From positions 62,001 to 126,000 of the forward strand of contig CAJOPT010000128.1 in NCBI GenBank assembly GCA_905236455.1: a stretch of DNA of 64,000 nt. Reading direction: 5' to 3'. The translations under genes were made by a program, and so were the position numbers. Below the pieces are notes generated by a model that saw only the letters and a program-made list of their open reading frames with translations, ran no database searches and was not told the DNA's origin. Positions 57,567 through 64,000 of this stretch are shown one piece after another. This DNA is from an uncultured Prevotella sp. GTDB lineage: Bacteria > Bacteroidota > Bacteroidia > Bacteroidales > Bacteroidaceae. The stretch's first letter is position 1; each line of letters begins with the position of its first letter.

Positions 57567-57934
57567 ATGTCGTTTATCTGCCTTTGGTCTTTTCCAATAT
57601 AGTTTTTTGATGAATCGATGGCGATGAGTACACCGTCTTCAATACCTCCATGTGTCTTGTGCGGACTGAAGACGAGTACCTTGTTGTCATATTCCCCTAA
57701 CCATGTCAGTAGACCGGTGTCCGCACTCATCCACCATACATTCTTTCTCTCACCAGTAATCTTGCGCAGGTCTACTTTCATCTCTCTGCTGGTATAGTTG
57801 TAAACCAACAGATAGTCGTTGCCTCGTGTGGCTGACAGACGCTCGTACTGCGTTCCGTTGTCCCAGAGCTTCTGGGCTGTCATGCTGGCACTCAGCATCA
57901 AGGCTATTGCCAGTGATAGTAATTTCTTGTCCAT
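57563..57934 (-). CDS. Secreted stand-alone collagen-binding-like domain (GH140-type C-terminus), possible remnant
   Basis: 123 aa. Signal peptide DKKLLSLAIALMLSASMTAQ is joined almost directly to a beta domain with RLSATRGNDYLLVYNYTSRE, VDLRKITGERKNVWWMS and LTWLGEYDNKVLVF. I recognise this as the C-terminal domain usually following the DUF4038/GH140 catalytic barrel. The barrel of roughly 330 residues is absent, so this is either an internal deletion product or a small binding protein. It starts 21 bases after the lipoprotein gene and is probably co-transcribed. Confidence 0.7.
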   Translation of the reverse strand: MDKKLLSLAIALMLSASMTAQKLWDNGTQYERLSATRGNDYLLVYNYTSREMKVDLRKITGERKNVWWMSADTGLLTWLGEYDNKVLVFSPHKTHGGIEDGVLIAIDSSKNYIGKDQRQINDI

Positions 57935-57955
57935 AGTCTTCTGATGGTGGAGCTT

Positions 57956-58552
57956 TTACCTCCATCGCTTAACAATATCGATTAGTTCTTCAACGTCTGA
58001 CTGCATTTCCTTGGGATAAATGAGCACAAGGACTTTTGCATGGTCTACTACGCCACCCCTCAGTATTTCTTTGTTCATATACCAGATTCGTCCGTCGTCG
58101 GCATAGCCGGAGAATATGGTTTCACTGCTGTTTACGTAGGTGATGGTCTTAATCTTGACAGTCTCTGTGAGGAAGAAGTCTATGTCCGGGTAGTTAGTGA
58201 CAGCCCAGGTTCCGAGTAATGGCCAGTGGGCGAGGCACACCTCTTCGTAGTTCCATTTGTTTAAGTAGGCTGGTACGTCGTCTACCCATATCTCATCTGA
58301 CTGCGTCATAATGTTGGGAACGCTGAAGCCGTAGCCTGTATCAACCCAAGTAGCATCGCTAAATAGGGAAGGGGAGGAGTCGGTTGCGTCATCCCTTGTG
58401 TCTTTGATTACTTCGTCATCGGTGGGTTTCACTGCTCCGGCGGTAGCTGTGACAGCTGTGTCGTTGTCTGCAGCGAATGATGTCTTCGGAGTCTTTGCGG
58501 TGCATGTGTTGATTAGCACCGGGATAAGCAATAGTAGGATGTTTTGTTTCAT
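57956..58552 (-). CDS. Predicted lipoprotein or secreted protein of unknown function
   Basis: 198 aa. N-terminal hydrophobic run QNILLLLIPVLINTCTA ends in a cysteine but with a poor lipobox (INTC), so it may be a plain signal. A Thr/Asp-rich linker (about 25-65) precedes a compact domain with WVDTGYGFSVPNIM, NYPDIDFFLTETVKIKTITYVN and GRIWYMNKEILRGG, ending in a helix (SDVEELIDIVKRW). I do not recognise the family. First of a two-gene unit with the collagen-binding-like domain; trmO lies upstream on the same strand. Confidence 0.7.
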   Translation of the reverse strand: MKQNILLLLIPVLINTCTAKTPKTSFAADNDTAVTATAGAVKPTDDEVIKDTRDDATDSSPSLFSDATWVDTGYGFSVPNIMTQSDEIWVDDVPAYLNKWNYEEVCLAHWPLLGTWAVTNYPDIDFFLTETVKIKTITYVNSSETIFSGYADDGRIWYMNKEILRGGVVDHAKVLVLIYPKEMQSDVEELIDIVKRWR

Positions 58553-58597
58553 GGGTTCAAAGTTAGTGTTTTTTTGAAATTATTCCAAGGGAAAGAG

Positions 58598-59311
58598 TTA
58601 AAAAGAGAATGTTTCTTGCAAATCCGTAGTTAAAGTAGTCTTTATCTTCTTTGCTTCTATAACCTTCAGTGTGTTGCCCTTGACCTGGAAGCGTATGTCA
58701 TAGTCAAAGAACGGCATACCGTAGATACGCTCCTCGGAGGTGTGATAATGTGGACGTGGGTCGAGAGCGAGGGTGTTGCGGAGGGCGGAGCCTTGTTCCT
58801 TAGAGAACAACTTGCTGACATCCTCGGGAATATCCACGGTGAGTTCTCTCCATTCGCGCTCTTCAGTAAAGCCACCGTTGGCTTCTGGGTGGCAGTCGGT
58901 ATAAGGAATATACGGTTTTATGTCGTATATCGGAGTGCCGTCCATGAGGTCAGCCCCGCTGACTACTATCACCCCTTCACCGACGCTGACGATACGGACC
59001 GACGACAGTCCGAGACCGTTGGGGCGGAAGGGGCTTCTTGTGGCGAACACCCCTAAACGCTCGTTGCCTCCTAACCGTGGCGGGCGTACGGTAAGGTTTC
59101 TTGTGTCTTTGTTGGCAGAGAATCCCCATATCAGCCACAGATAGTCAAACTTCTCCAGTCCTCTTATGGCATCCGGGTTGTTGTATTCCGGCTCGAGGAT
59201 AATCTCTCCCCTCAGCTCTTCCACCAGTCCACTCTGCCTTGGTACTCCAAATTTGGATGTGAAAGGCGAGCGGAATATGGCGATAGGTTTTATTTCTTTC
59301 ATGATTTTCAT
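58598..59311 (-). CDS. trmO: tRNA (N6-threonylcarbamoyladenosine37-N6)-methyltransferase TrmO
   Basis: Methylates t6A37 in tRNA-Thr using SAM. 237 aa; the first or second ATG (59311 or 59302) may be used. The TsaA/YaeB fold motifs are IAIFRSPFTSKFGVPRQSG, YLWLIWGFS, RLGVFATRSPFRPNGLGLSSV and GTPIYDIKPYIPYTD. The C-terminal part, KALDPRPHYHT-like (LALDPRPHYHTSEE), is also present. It acts on the product of TsaE's pathway, though the genes are far apart. Confidence 0.92.
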   Translation of the reverse strand: MKIMKEIKPIAIFRSPFTSKFGVPRQSGLVEELRGEIILEPEYNNPDAIRGLEKFDYLWLIWGFSANKDTRNLTVRPPRLGGNERLGVFATRSPFRPNGLGLSSVRIVSVGEGVIVVSGADLMDGTPIYDIKPYIPYTDCHPEANGGFTEEREWRELTVDIPEDVSKLFSKEQGSALRNTLALDPRPHYHTSEERIYGMPFFDYDIRFQVKGNTLKVIEAKKIKTTLTTDLQETFSF

Positions 59312-59366
59312 ATATGAAGAGTATGCAAAAATATAGTTTTATGCTGACATTCCCAAATATTTTTAT

Positions 59367-59375
59367 TACTTTTGC
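59367..59375 (+). promoter_or_regulatory. -7 box of the OPT transporter gene
   Basis: TACTTTTGC, 25 bases before the ATG. No good -33. Confidence 0.55.
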
Positions 59376-59400
59376 AAGCAGATGTGAAAATATATAGAAA

Positions 59401-61401
59401 ATGGAAGAGCAAGAGAAGTTGAATATCCAGCTGCCCGACAATGCGTTTCGGGAGTTAAAGGATGGTGAGAGTTATGAGCCGGTAATGGATCCACGGAAGA
59501 CATATCCGGAGGTTAATGCGTGGTCAGTGACATGGGGTGTCATTATGGCAATGCTGTTCTCCGCAGCCGCAGCCTATTTAGGACTGAAGGTCGGACAGGT
59601 GTTTGAGGCTGCCATACCTATAGCCATCATTGCCGTGGGAGTGTCAACGGCTACCAAGCGTAGCAAGGCGCTCGGTGAGAATGTCATCATTCAGAGCATC
59701 GGAGCCTGCTCTGGCGCAGTAGTGGCTGGAGCCATCTTCACCTTGCCGGCAATATACATTCTTCAGGCAAAGTACCCGGAGATGACGGCGTCGTTTGTCA
59801 AGATCTTCATGGCGTCTGCCTTAGGAGGAATCTTAGGAATCTTGTTCCTCATACCGTTCAGGAAGTACTTCGTAAGCGACATGCATGGCAAGTATCCGTT
59901 CCCGGAGGCTACCGCCACCACTCAGGTGCTGGTGAGTGGCGCCAAGGGTGGTGACCAGGCAAAGCCGTTGCTTATCGCCGGAGCCGTGGGAGGACTGTAT
60001 GACTTCATTGTCTCAACCTTCGGTTGGTGGAATGAGAACTTCACCAGTCGCGTGGTGGGATGGGGCGAGCAGCTTGCCGACCAAGCAAAGTTAGTGTTTA
60101 AGATAAACACCGGTGCGGCAGTGTTAGGCTTAGGCTATATCATCGGATTGAAATATGCGCTTTATATCTGTTTCGGCTCGTTGGCGGTATGGTGGCTCAT
60201 CGTTCCAGGTATGTCCATACTCTTCTCCGACACCGTGCTTAATGTTGGCGGTAGCGCAGTGACGATGGCGGTGGGACAGATGAGTCCTGAGGAGATCTTC
60301 AAGACCTATGCCCGTAGCATCGGTATCGGTGGTATCGCCATGGCAGGTGTCATTGGTATTGTCAAGTCATGGGGTATCATCAAGAGTGCCGTAGGACTGG
60401 CGGCAAAGGAGATACAAGGCGGTGCCGCCTCACAGACTTCCGACACGGTGCGTACTAACCGTGACTTGTCGTTTAAGTTTATAGGCATCGGCTCCCTTGT
60501 AGCCATCCTTGCGACTTTCATATTCTTCTGGTTGGGAGTGATGGATAATCTGTTGTTTGCTATCGTCGCCATCCTGCTCGTAACGATTATTGCCTTCCTC
60601 TTCACCACCGTGGCAGCCAATGCCATTGCCATCGTAGGTAGCAATCCCGTCTCTGGTATGACGCTGATGACGCTGATTCTGGCGTCGGTGGTCATGGCGG
60701 CAGTAGGACTGCAAGGCTCCGAAGGTATGTTGGCAGCGTTAATAATGGGTGGTGTCGTCTGTACGGCTCTCTCTATGGCAGGCTGCTTTATCACCGACCT
60801 GAAGATAGGATATTGGCTCGGTACCACTCCTAAGAAGCAAGAGACTTGGAAGTTCTTGGGAACACTGGTGTCGGCGGCTACCGTCGGTGGTGTTATGATG
60901 CTTCTGAACAAGACCTACGGCTTCGACCCTAACGTCGACGGACACCTTGTCGCTCCACAGGCTAATGCCATGGCTGCCGTTATCGAACCGATGATGAACG
61001 GTGCCGGTGCACCATGGCTGCTATATGGTATCGGTGCTTTGATAGCGTTAGTACTCACATTCTTCAAGATTCCGGCTTTGGCATTCGCACTGGGTATGTT
61101 TATTCCGTTGGAGCTTAACTTGCCATTGCTCGTCGGTGGTGCCGTCAACTGGTATGTTACTACACGCTCCAAGGACGAACAGGTAAACAAGGCTCGTGGT
61201 GACAAGGGTACGTTGATAGCCAGTGGCTTCATCGCCGGTGGTGCCCTCATGGGTGTGGTAAGTGCGTTGCTGAAGTTTGGCGGTGTAGACCTGATAAATA
61301 ATGTATGGCTTGAGAACCCGATGTCACAGGTCTGCTCACTCGTAGCCTATATCCTTCTTATAGTATACTTTGTAATGGCAACAAAAACGAAGAAGCTATA
61401 G
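59401..61401 (+). CDS. OPT family oligopeptide transporter
   Basis: 666 aa with about 14-16 membrane helices. Starts with a soluble MEEQEKLNIQLPDNAF, then NAWSVTWGVIMAMLFSAAAAYLGLKVGQVFEAAIP, a typical OPT opening. Other motifs: GENVIIQSIGACSGAVVAGAIF, DMHGKYPFPEATATTQVL and LAFALGMFIPLELNLPLLVGG. OPT transporters bring in peptides or metal-chelates with protons; the substrate cannot be set here. It stands alone and ends in a hairpin shared with the BASS gene. Confidence 0.93.
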   Translation: MEEQEKLNIQLPDNAFRELKDGESYEPVMDPRKTYPEVNAWSVTWGVIMAMLFSAAAAYLGLKVGQVFEAAIPIAIIAVGVSTATKRSKALGENVIIQSIGACSGAVVAGAIFTLPAIYILQAKYPEMTASFVKIFMASALGGILGILFLIPFRKYFVSDMHGKYPFPEATATTQVLVSGAKGGDQAKPLLIAGAVGGLYDFIVSTFGWWNENFTSRVVGWGEQLADQAKLVFKINTGAAVLGLGYIIGLKYALYICFGSLAVWWLIVPGMSILFSDTVLNVGGSAVTMAVGQMSPEEIFKTYARSIGIGGIAMAGVIGIVKSWGIIKSAVGLAAKEIQGGAASQTSDTVRTNRDLSFKFIGIGSLVAILATFIFFWLGVMDNLLFAIVAILLVTIIAFLFTTVAANAIAIVGSNPVSGMTLMTLILASVVMAAVGLQGSEGMLAALIMGGVVCTALSMAGCFITDLKIGYWLGTTPKKQETWKFLGTLVSAATVGGVMMLLNKTYGFDPNVDGHLVAPQANAMAAVIEPMMNGAGAPWLLYGIGALIALVLTFFKIPALAFALGMFIPLELNLPLLVGGAVNWYVTTRSKDEQVNKARGDKGTLIASGFIAGGALMGVVSALLKFGGVDLINNVWLENPMSQVCSLVAYILLIVYFVMATKTKKL

Positions 61402-61415
61402 AGATAATGTTTTAT

Positions 61416-61442
61416 CGGACTCCCGTCAGCGACGGGAGTCCG
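61416..61442. terminator. Bidirectional terminator between OPT and BASS genes
   Basis: Arms CGGACTCCCGTC (61416-61427) and GACGGGAGTCCG (61431-61442), 12 bases with a three-base loop. It overlaps the last codons of the BASS gene. Confidence 0.75.
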
Positions 61443-62385
61443 TCTTTCGCTTCTGCCATATCTCAATGCTGTTGATGATGTTTTGCCAGAGGATATAGCA
61501 GCCCGGTCCGACTGATGACAGTGGGTTCAGGTAGGCGTATGCTATCCAGATGGCGAAAGCCGTGTTTTTCTGTCCCAGCGACTGACCGGCTTCCACTGTT
61601 CTGTTGAAGAAATGTCCCACATAGCGTCCAACGGCAAACTGTATGATGCAGAGAATTAGTCCCAAGAGTGCTATCAACAGGATAAAGCCTGCCGACGTGT
61701 TGGCATGGCAGATATTCTTTACCGTGGTGCCAGTGACAATCATCAGCGAGATTCCCCACATATAGTAGCTGAGGTCTTTTATTCCTATAATAGTCTTATG
61801 GAAGCGGTGCATGTGGTGTTTCACTATGTATGCCAGCAGCATGGGAACCAAGAGTACGATACAAACCTGATATAGGATCTTCAGGAAAGCAGCCGTGAAC
61901 GACATGTCGGCTGCCTTGTCTATCATCGGGAAGCATACAGGTATCAAGGCAGCTGTGATGAAGTTGGAGATGAAGGTGTAGGAGGTCATCTCTTCCAGGT
62001 TGCCGCCCAGCTTCTGGGTTACCACGGCAGCGGCGGCGGCACACGGTCCGATGATACATGTAAGTATTGCCTCAAGCAGAATGAGGTTCTTGCCTTGTAT
62101 GTCGAAAACGACAATAGCTCCGACTATTATTGCGACAAAGAGTATCTGGAACAGTCCTATCCACAGGTGCCAACCCACTGGGCGCAGCTTGCGGAAGTCC
62201 ACTTTGCAGAATGTCACAAAGAGGATAAGGAACATAAACAGCGGCAGAATCGTGTCGAAGATTGGCGCGAAGAAAACCGCAGCCCCGTCGAGTGCCGGTG
62301 TGTATGCGAATAACAGATAAAGGATTGAACCCATGCCCATGGATACAGGCAGTGTCCAATCCTTTATAAAACGAATAATGCTCAC
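61426..62385 (-). CDS. Bile acid:sodium symporter (BASS) family transporter
   Basis: 319 aa with nine or ten hydrophobic segments. BASS-type motifs: LEAILTCIIGPCAAAAAVVTQKLGG, FISNFITAALIPVCFPMI and GQSLGQKNTAFAIWIAYAYLNP. The start is GTG at 62385, sharing its G with the nagB stop codon (TAGTG), which implies translational coupling. The substrate is unknown; members carry bile acids, pantoate or other organic anions. Coupling to nagB may hint at an amino-sugar-related role, but this is weak. Confidence 0.85.
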   Translation of the reverse strand: MSIIRFIKDWTLPVSMGMGSILYLLFAYTPALDGAAVFFAPIFDTILPLFMFLILFVTFCKVDFRKLRPVGWHLWIGLFQILFVAIIVGAIVVFDIQGKNLILLEAILTCIIGPCAAAAAVVTQKLGGNLEEMTSYTFISNFITAALIPVCFPMIDKAADMSFTAAFLKILYQVCIVLLVPMLLAYIVKHHMHRFHKTIIGIKDLSYYMWGISLMIVTGTTVKNICHANTSAGFILLIALLGLILCIIQFAVGRYVGHFFNRTVEAGQSLGQKNTAFAIWIAYAYLNPLSSVGPGCYILWQNIINSIEIWQKRKTDSRR

Positions 62386-63176
62386 TATAGGTTGTCTTTC
62401 TCTATGTCCTTGAAATATTTGTAGGTAGCAACCTTCAGCTCGTCAGCGGCAGGCTCGTCAGCGACGATGATACCATGCTGGTGCATCTGCAAGGCAGAGA
62501 TAGTCCACTCATGGGTAACGGCACCTTCTACCGCGGCTTTCAAGGCACGAGCCTTATGGTGTCCGTTTACGAGAATCATCACCTCCTTGGCATCCATCAC
62601 CGTGCCCACACCTACTGTAAGGGCGAGCTTTGGAACCTTGTTGACATCGTTGTCGAAGAAACGGCTGTTGGCAATGATGGTGTCTGTGGTCAGAGTCTTT
62701 ACACGTGTGCGTGAGGTCAGTGATGAGTAAGGCTCATTGAAGGCGATGTGTCCGTCAGGACCGATACCGCCGAGGAAGAGGTCAATGCCGCCAGCCTCAC
62801 GTATCATCTCCTCGTAGTGTGCGCACTCTGCCTCCAGGTCTTCTGCGTTACCATTGAGGATATGTATGTTCTCTTTCGGACAGTCAATGTGGTCGAAGAG
62901 GTTGCGTGCCATGAAAGAGTGGTAGCTCTCTGGATGGTCCTCAGGAAGGTTCACATACTCGTCCATGTTGAATGTCAGTACGTTTTTGAAAGACACACGT
63001 CCCTCTTTGTATGCCTTTACAAGACAAGCATACATACCCTCTGGTGAGGAACCTGTAGGAAGACCCAATACAAATGGCTTCTCCGCTGTTGGCTTTGCCG
63101 CATTAATTCTCTCGATGACATGATTAGCTGCCCACTGGGACATCTTATCATAATTAGGTTCAATAATTAATCGCAT
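62385..63176 (-). CDS. nagB: Glucosamine-6-phosphate deaminase
   Basis: Converts glucosamine-6-phosphate to fructose-6-phosphate and ammonia. 263 aa from [19 protein letters not shown]; the longer start at 63215 overlaps the -7 box. Motifs: [37 protein letters not shown] (catalytic Asp region), [19 protein letters not shown] (His and Glu), and SRTRVKTLT. Its stop overlaps the BASS start by one base. A TACTTTTGC box at 63212-63220 drives it. Confidence 0.95.
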   Translation of the reverse strand: MRLIIEPNYDKMSQWAANHVIERINAAKPTAEKPFVLGLPTGSSPEGMYACLVKAYKEGRVSFKNVLTFNMDEYVNLPEDHPESYHSFMARNLFDHIDCPKENIHILNGNAEDLEAECAHYEEMIREAGGIDLFLGGIGPDGHIAFNEPYSSLTSRTRVKTLTTDTIIANSRFFDNDVNKVPKLALTVGVGTVMDAKEVMILVNGHHKARALKAAVEGAVTHEWTISALQMHQHGIIVADEPAADELKVATYKYFKDIEKDNL

Positions 63177-63211
63177 AATACTTATATTATAATAGGTGTT
63201 TTGTTGTTGCT

Positions 63212-63220
63212 GCAAAAGTA
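63212..63220 (-). promoter_or_regulatory. -7 box of nagB
   Basis: TACTTTTGC on the minus strand, 35 bases before the nagB ATG. Confidence 0.55.
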
Positions 63221-63290
63221 ATATAAATTGAAAAAAAACGAATAAGGACAGTATAATAATTTATAAAAAATAACATTTCCAGCTGCCATT

Positions 63291-63317
63291 AAAAAAGCCC
63301 CGACATCTCGTCGGAGC
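63291..63317 (-). terminator. Rho-independent terminator of the candidate sRNA
   Basis: On the minus strand, GCTCCGAC, loop, GTCGGGGC, then six T residues (plus 63291-63296). One G-T wobble in the stem. Confidence 0.8.
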
Positions 63318-63389
63318 GTTTTCAAGTTTTTGAATGTTTCAGCAGTTTGAGTTTTATGTAGTTATATCCTTATGAAAATCGTTTTTTAC
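63291..63389 (-). ncRNA. Candidate small RNA (about 98 nt) between the acyl-CoA synthetase gene and nagB
   Basis: A full promoter (63394-63426) on the minus strand leads into about 98 bases without an ORF, closing with an intrinsic terminator (63291-63317). It stands alone between two genes in the same direction. It could also be a nagB leader with attenuation, since nagB follows. Confidence 0.4.
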
Positions 63390-63393
63390 TTGC

Positions 63394-63426
63394 GCAAAGG
63401 TATACATAAAATTGATATAAATCAAA
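63394..63426 (-). promoter_or_regulatory. Promoter of the candidate sRNA or nagB leader
   Basis: On the minus strand, TTTG (plus 63423-63426), 20 bases, TACCTTTGC (63394-63402). Confidence 0.65.
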
Positions 63427-63474
63427 TTTGCAATAAAAAAATGTACAAAAAATCTACGTAAACGTTTTCGGAAA

Positions 63475-64000
63475 TCACATGCCTATAAGTATTCTCGCAT
63501 CGACAGCTGTCACCTCTTTGTCATCTGCCAGCAACGGATTCAGGTCTATTTCCTTAATCTCCGTGGCGAAACGGAGGAGGGTAGAGAGCCGCACGATAAT
63601 CTCGGCATATTTCTGTTCGTTGATTCCCTTTTGTCCACGTGTACCTTTGATAATCTTATATCCACGCAATGACCTTATCATCGAATATACTTCCGGGTAG
63701 GACAGGGGGGCAAGACCGCTTGATACGTCTTTCAACACCTCTACGAAGATACCTCCGAGACCGCATAGCACCACATGTCCGAATCGCGGCTCATACTTGG
63801 CACCTATAAACAGCTCAGTACCTTGCAGCATCTTCTGTACCATGACAGCCTTGGCACCATCGATCTGCATCATACGCTCAAACTCCAGTGCCAGGTGCTT
63901 CTCGCTACGGATATTGAGAGCAACGCCGCCAACGTCACTCTTATGTACGGGACCGACAACCTTTGCCACGACGGGATAGCCTACCTTGGTGGCGAACGCT
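63475..64000 (-). CDS. ADP-forming acyl-CoA (acetate--CoA) synthetase, C-terminal part, cut by window edge
   Basis: The visible 174 residues are the ATP-grasp (beta) end of the NDP-forming acyl-CoA synthetase family, which makes acid plus ATP from acyl-CoA, ADP and phosphate. Motifs: YPVVAKVVGPVHKSDVGGV, QKMLQGTELFIGAKYEPRFGHVVLCGLGGIFVEVLKD, and EIDLNPLLADDKEVTAVDARI at the C-terminus. The N-terminal CoA-binding part lies beyond base 64000. An internal GTG at 63969 is not a real start. About 85 bases after its stop is the sRNA promoter. Confidence 0.85.
   Translation of the reverse strand, partial: AFATKVGYPVVAKVVGPVHKSDVGGVALNIRSEKHLALEFERMMQIDGAKAVMVQKMLQGTELFIGAKYEPRFGHVVLCGLGGIFVEVLKDVSSGLAPLSYPEVYSMIRSLRGYKIIKGTRGQKGINEQKYAEIIVRLSTLLRFATEIKEIDLNPLLADDKEVTAVDARILIGM

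Noticed and set aside
63969-63979. GTG at 63969 as the start of a 164-aa protein
   Set aside because: The frame continues upstream with family sequence (YPVVAKVVGP), so this is inside a larger gene.
1-64000. Prophage, insertion sequence, CRISPR array or integrated element
   Set aside because: No transposase, integrase, phage structural gene or regularly spaced repeat array was seen; gene content is core metabolism and envelope.

Overview
The window looks like a chromosomal segment of a Bacteroidales bacterium, most likely Prevotellaceae. Evidence: the Bacteroidetes promoter signature (-33 TTTG, 19-20 bp, -7 TAnnTTTGC) recurs upstream of many genes; the type IX secretion regulators PorX and SprE/PorW are present; class I fumarase, a TonB receptor with a PnuT transporter under a TPP riboswitch, DUF1599, DUF4954, GH97 and OPT proteins are all typical of the group; and ribosome binding sites are mostly inconspicuous. 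The content is largely core genome. I see no prophage, insertion sequence, CRISPR array or rRNA operon.

Layout. 1-1050 (-): pssA (cut by the window edge) and psd, making phosphatidylethanolamine. 1151-5273 (+): dnaE and trxA. 5293-12338 (-): an aroA, 59-aa Cys-rich peptide, sprE, porX, tsaE run linking shikimate synthesis, T9SS control and tRNA t6A synthesis. 12496-12568 (+): tRNA-Pro(GGG) with its own promoter and terminator. 12738-16697: small secreted or lipoprotein genes and a beta-helix protein. 16761-21554 (-): DUF1599, DoxX-like, tpiA, SPOR, folE, xth. In this run the DoxX and TpiA genes form one uninterrupted reading frame. 21742-30285 (+): cca, a tripartite RND efflux operon and an lpxA-type acyltransferase. 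30337-31943 (-): a radical SAM protein and a nitroreductase. 32068-37048 (+): a free-standing ribonucleotide-reductase C-terminal domain, folB, a cell-wall amidase, an MCE lipid-transport protein and dnaA.

37127-44942 (-): hflX, DUF4954, an M16 peptidase and fumarase. 45194-47632 (+): GH94 phosphorylase. 47697-50870 (-): pnuT and a TonB receptor behind a TPP riboswitch, whose promoter sits in an 86-bp tandem duplication. 51231-53738 (+): clpB, unusually short in its second AAA+ domain. 53735-54868 (-): a radical SAM/SPASM maturase. 54938-57566 (+): GH97 and a zinc-ribbon membrane protein. 57563-59311 (-): a collagen-binding-domain remnant, a probable lipoprotein and trmO. 59401-61401 (+): OPT transporter. 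61426-63176 (-): a BASS-family transporter and nagB. 63291-63389 (-): a candidate small RNA. 63475-64000 (-): the C-terminal part of an ADP-forming acyl-CoA synthetase.

The best leads are the DoxX/TpiA continuous frame at an A6 run, the duplicated promoter before the TPP riboswitch, the candidate sRNA next to nagB, the shortened ClpB, the stand-alone ribonucleotide reductase domain and the conserved-looking 59-aa CxxC peptide beside sprE. I found no clear multi-gene system of unknown type.
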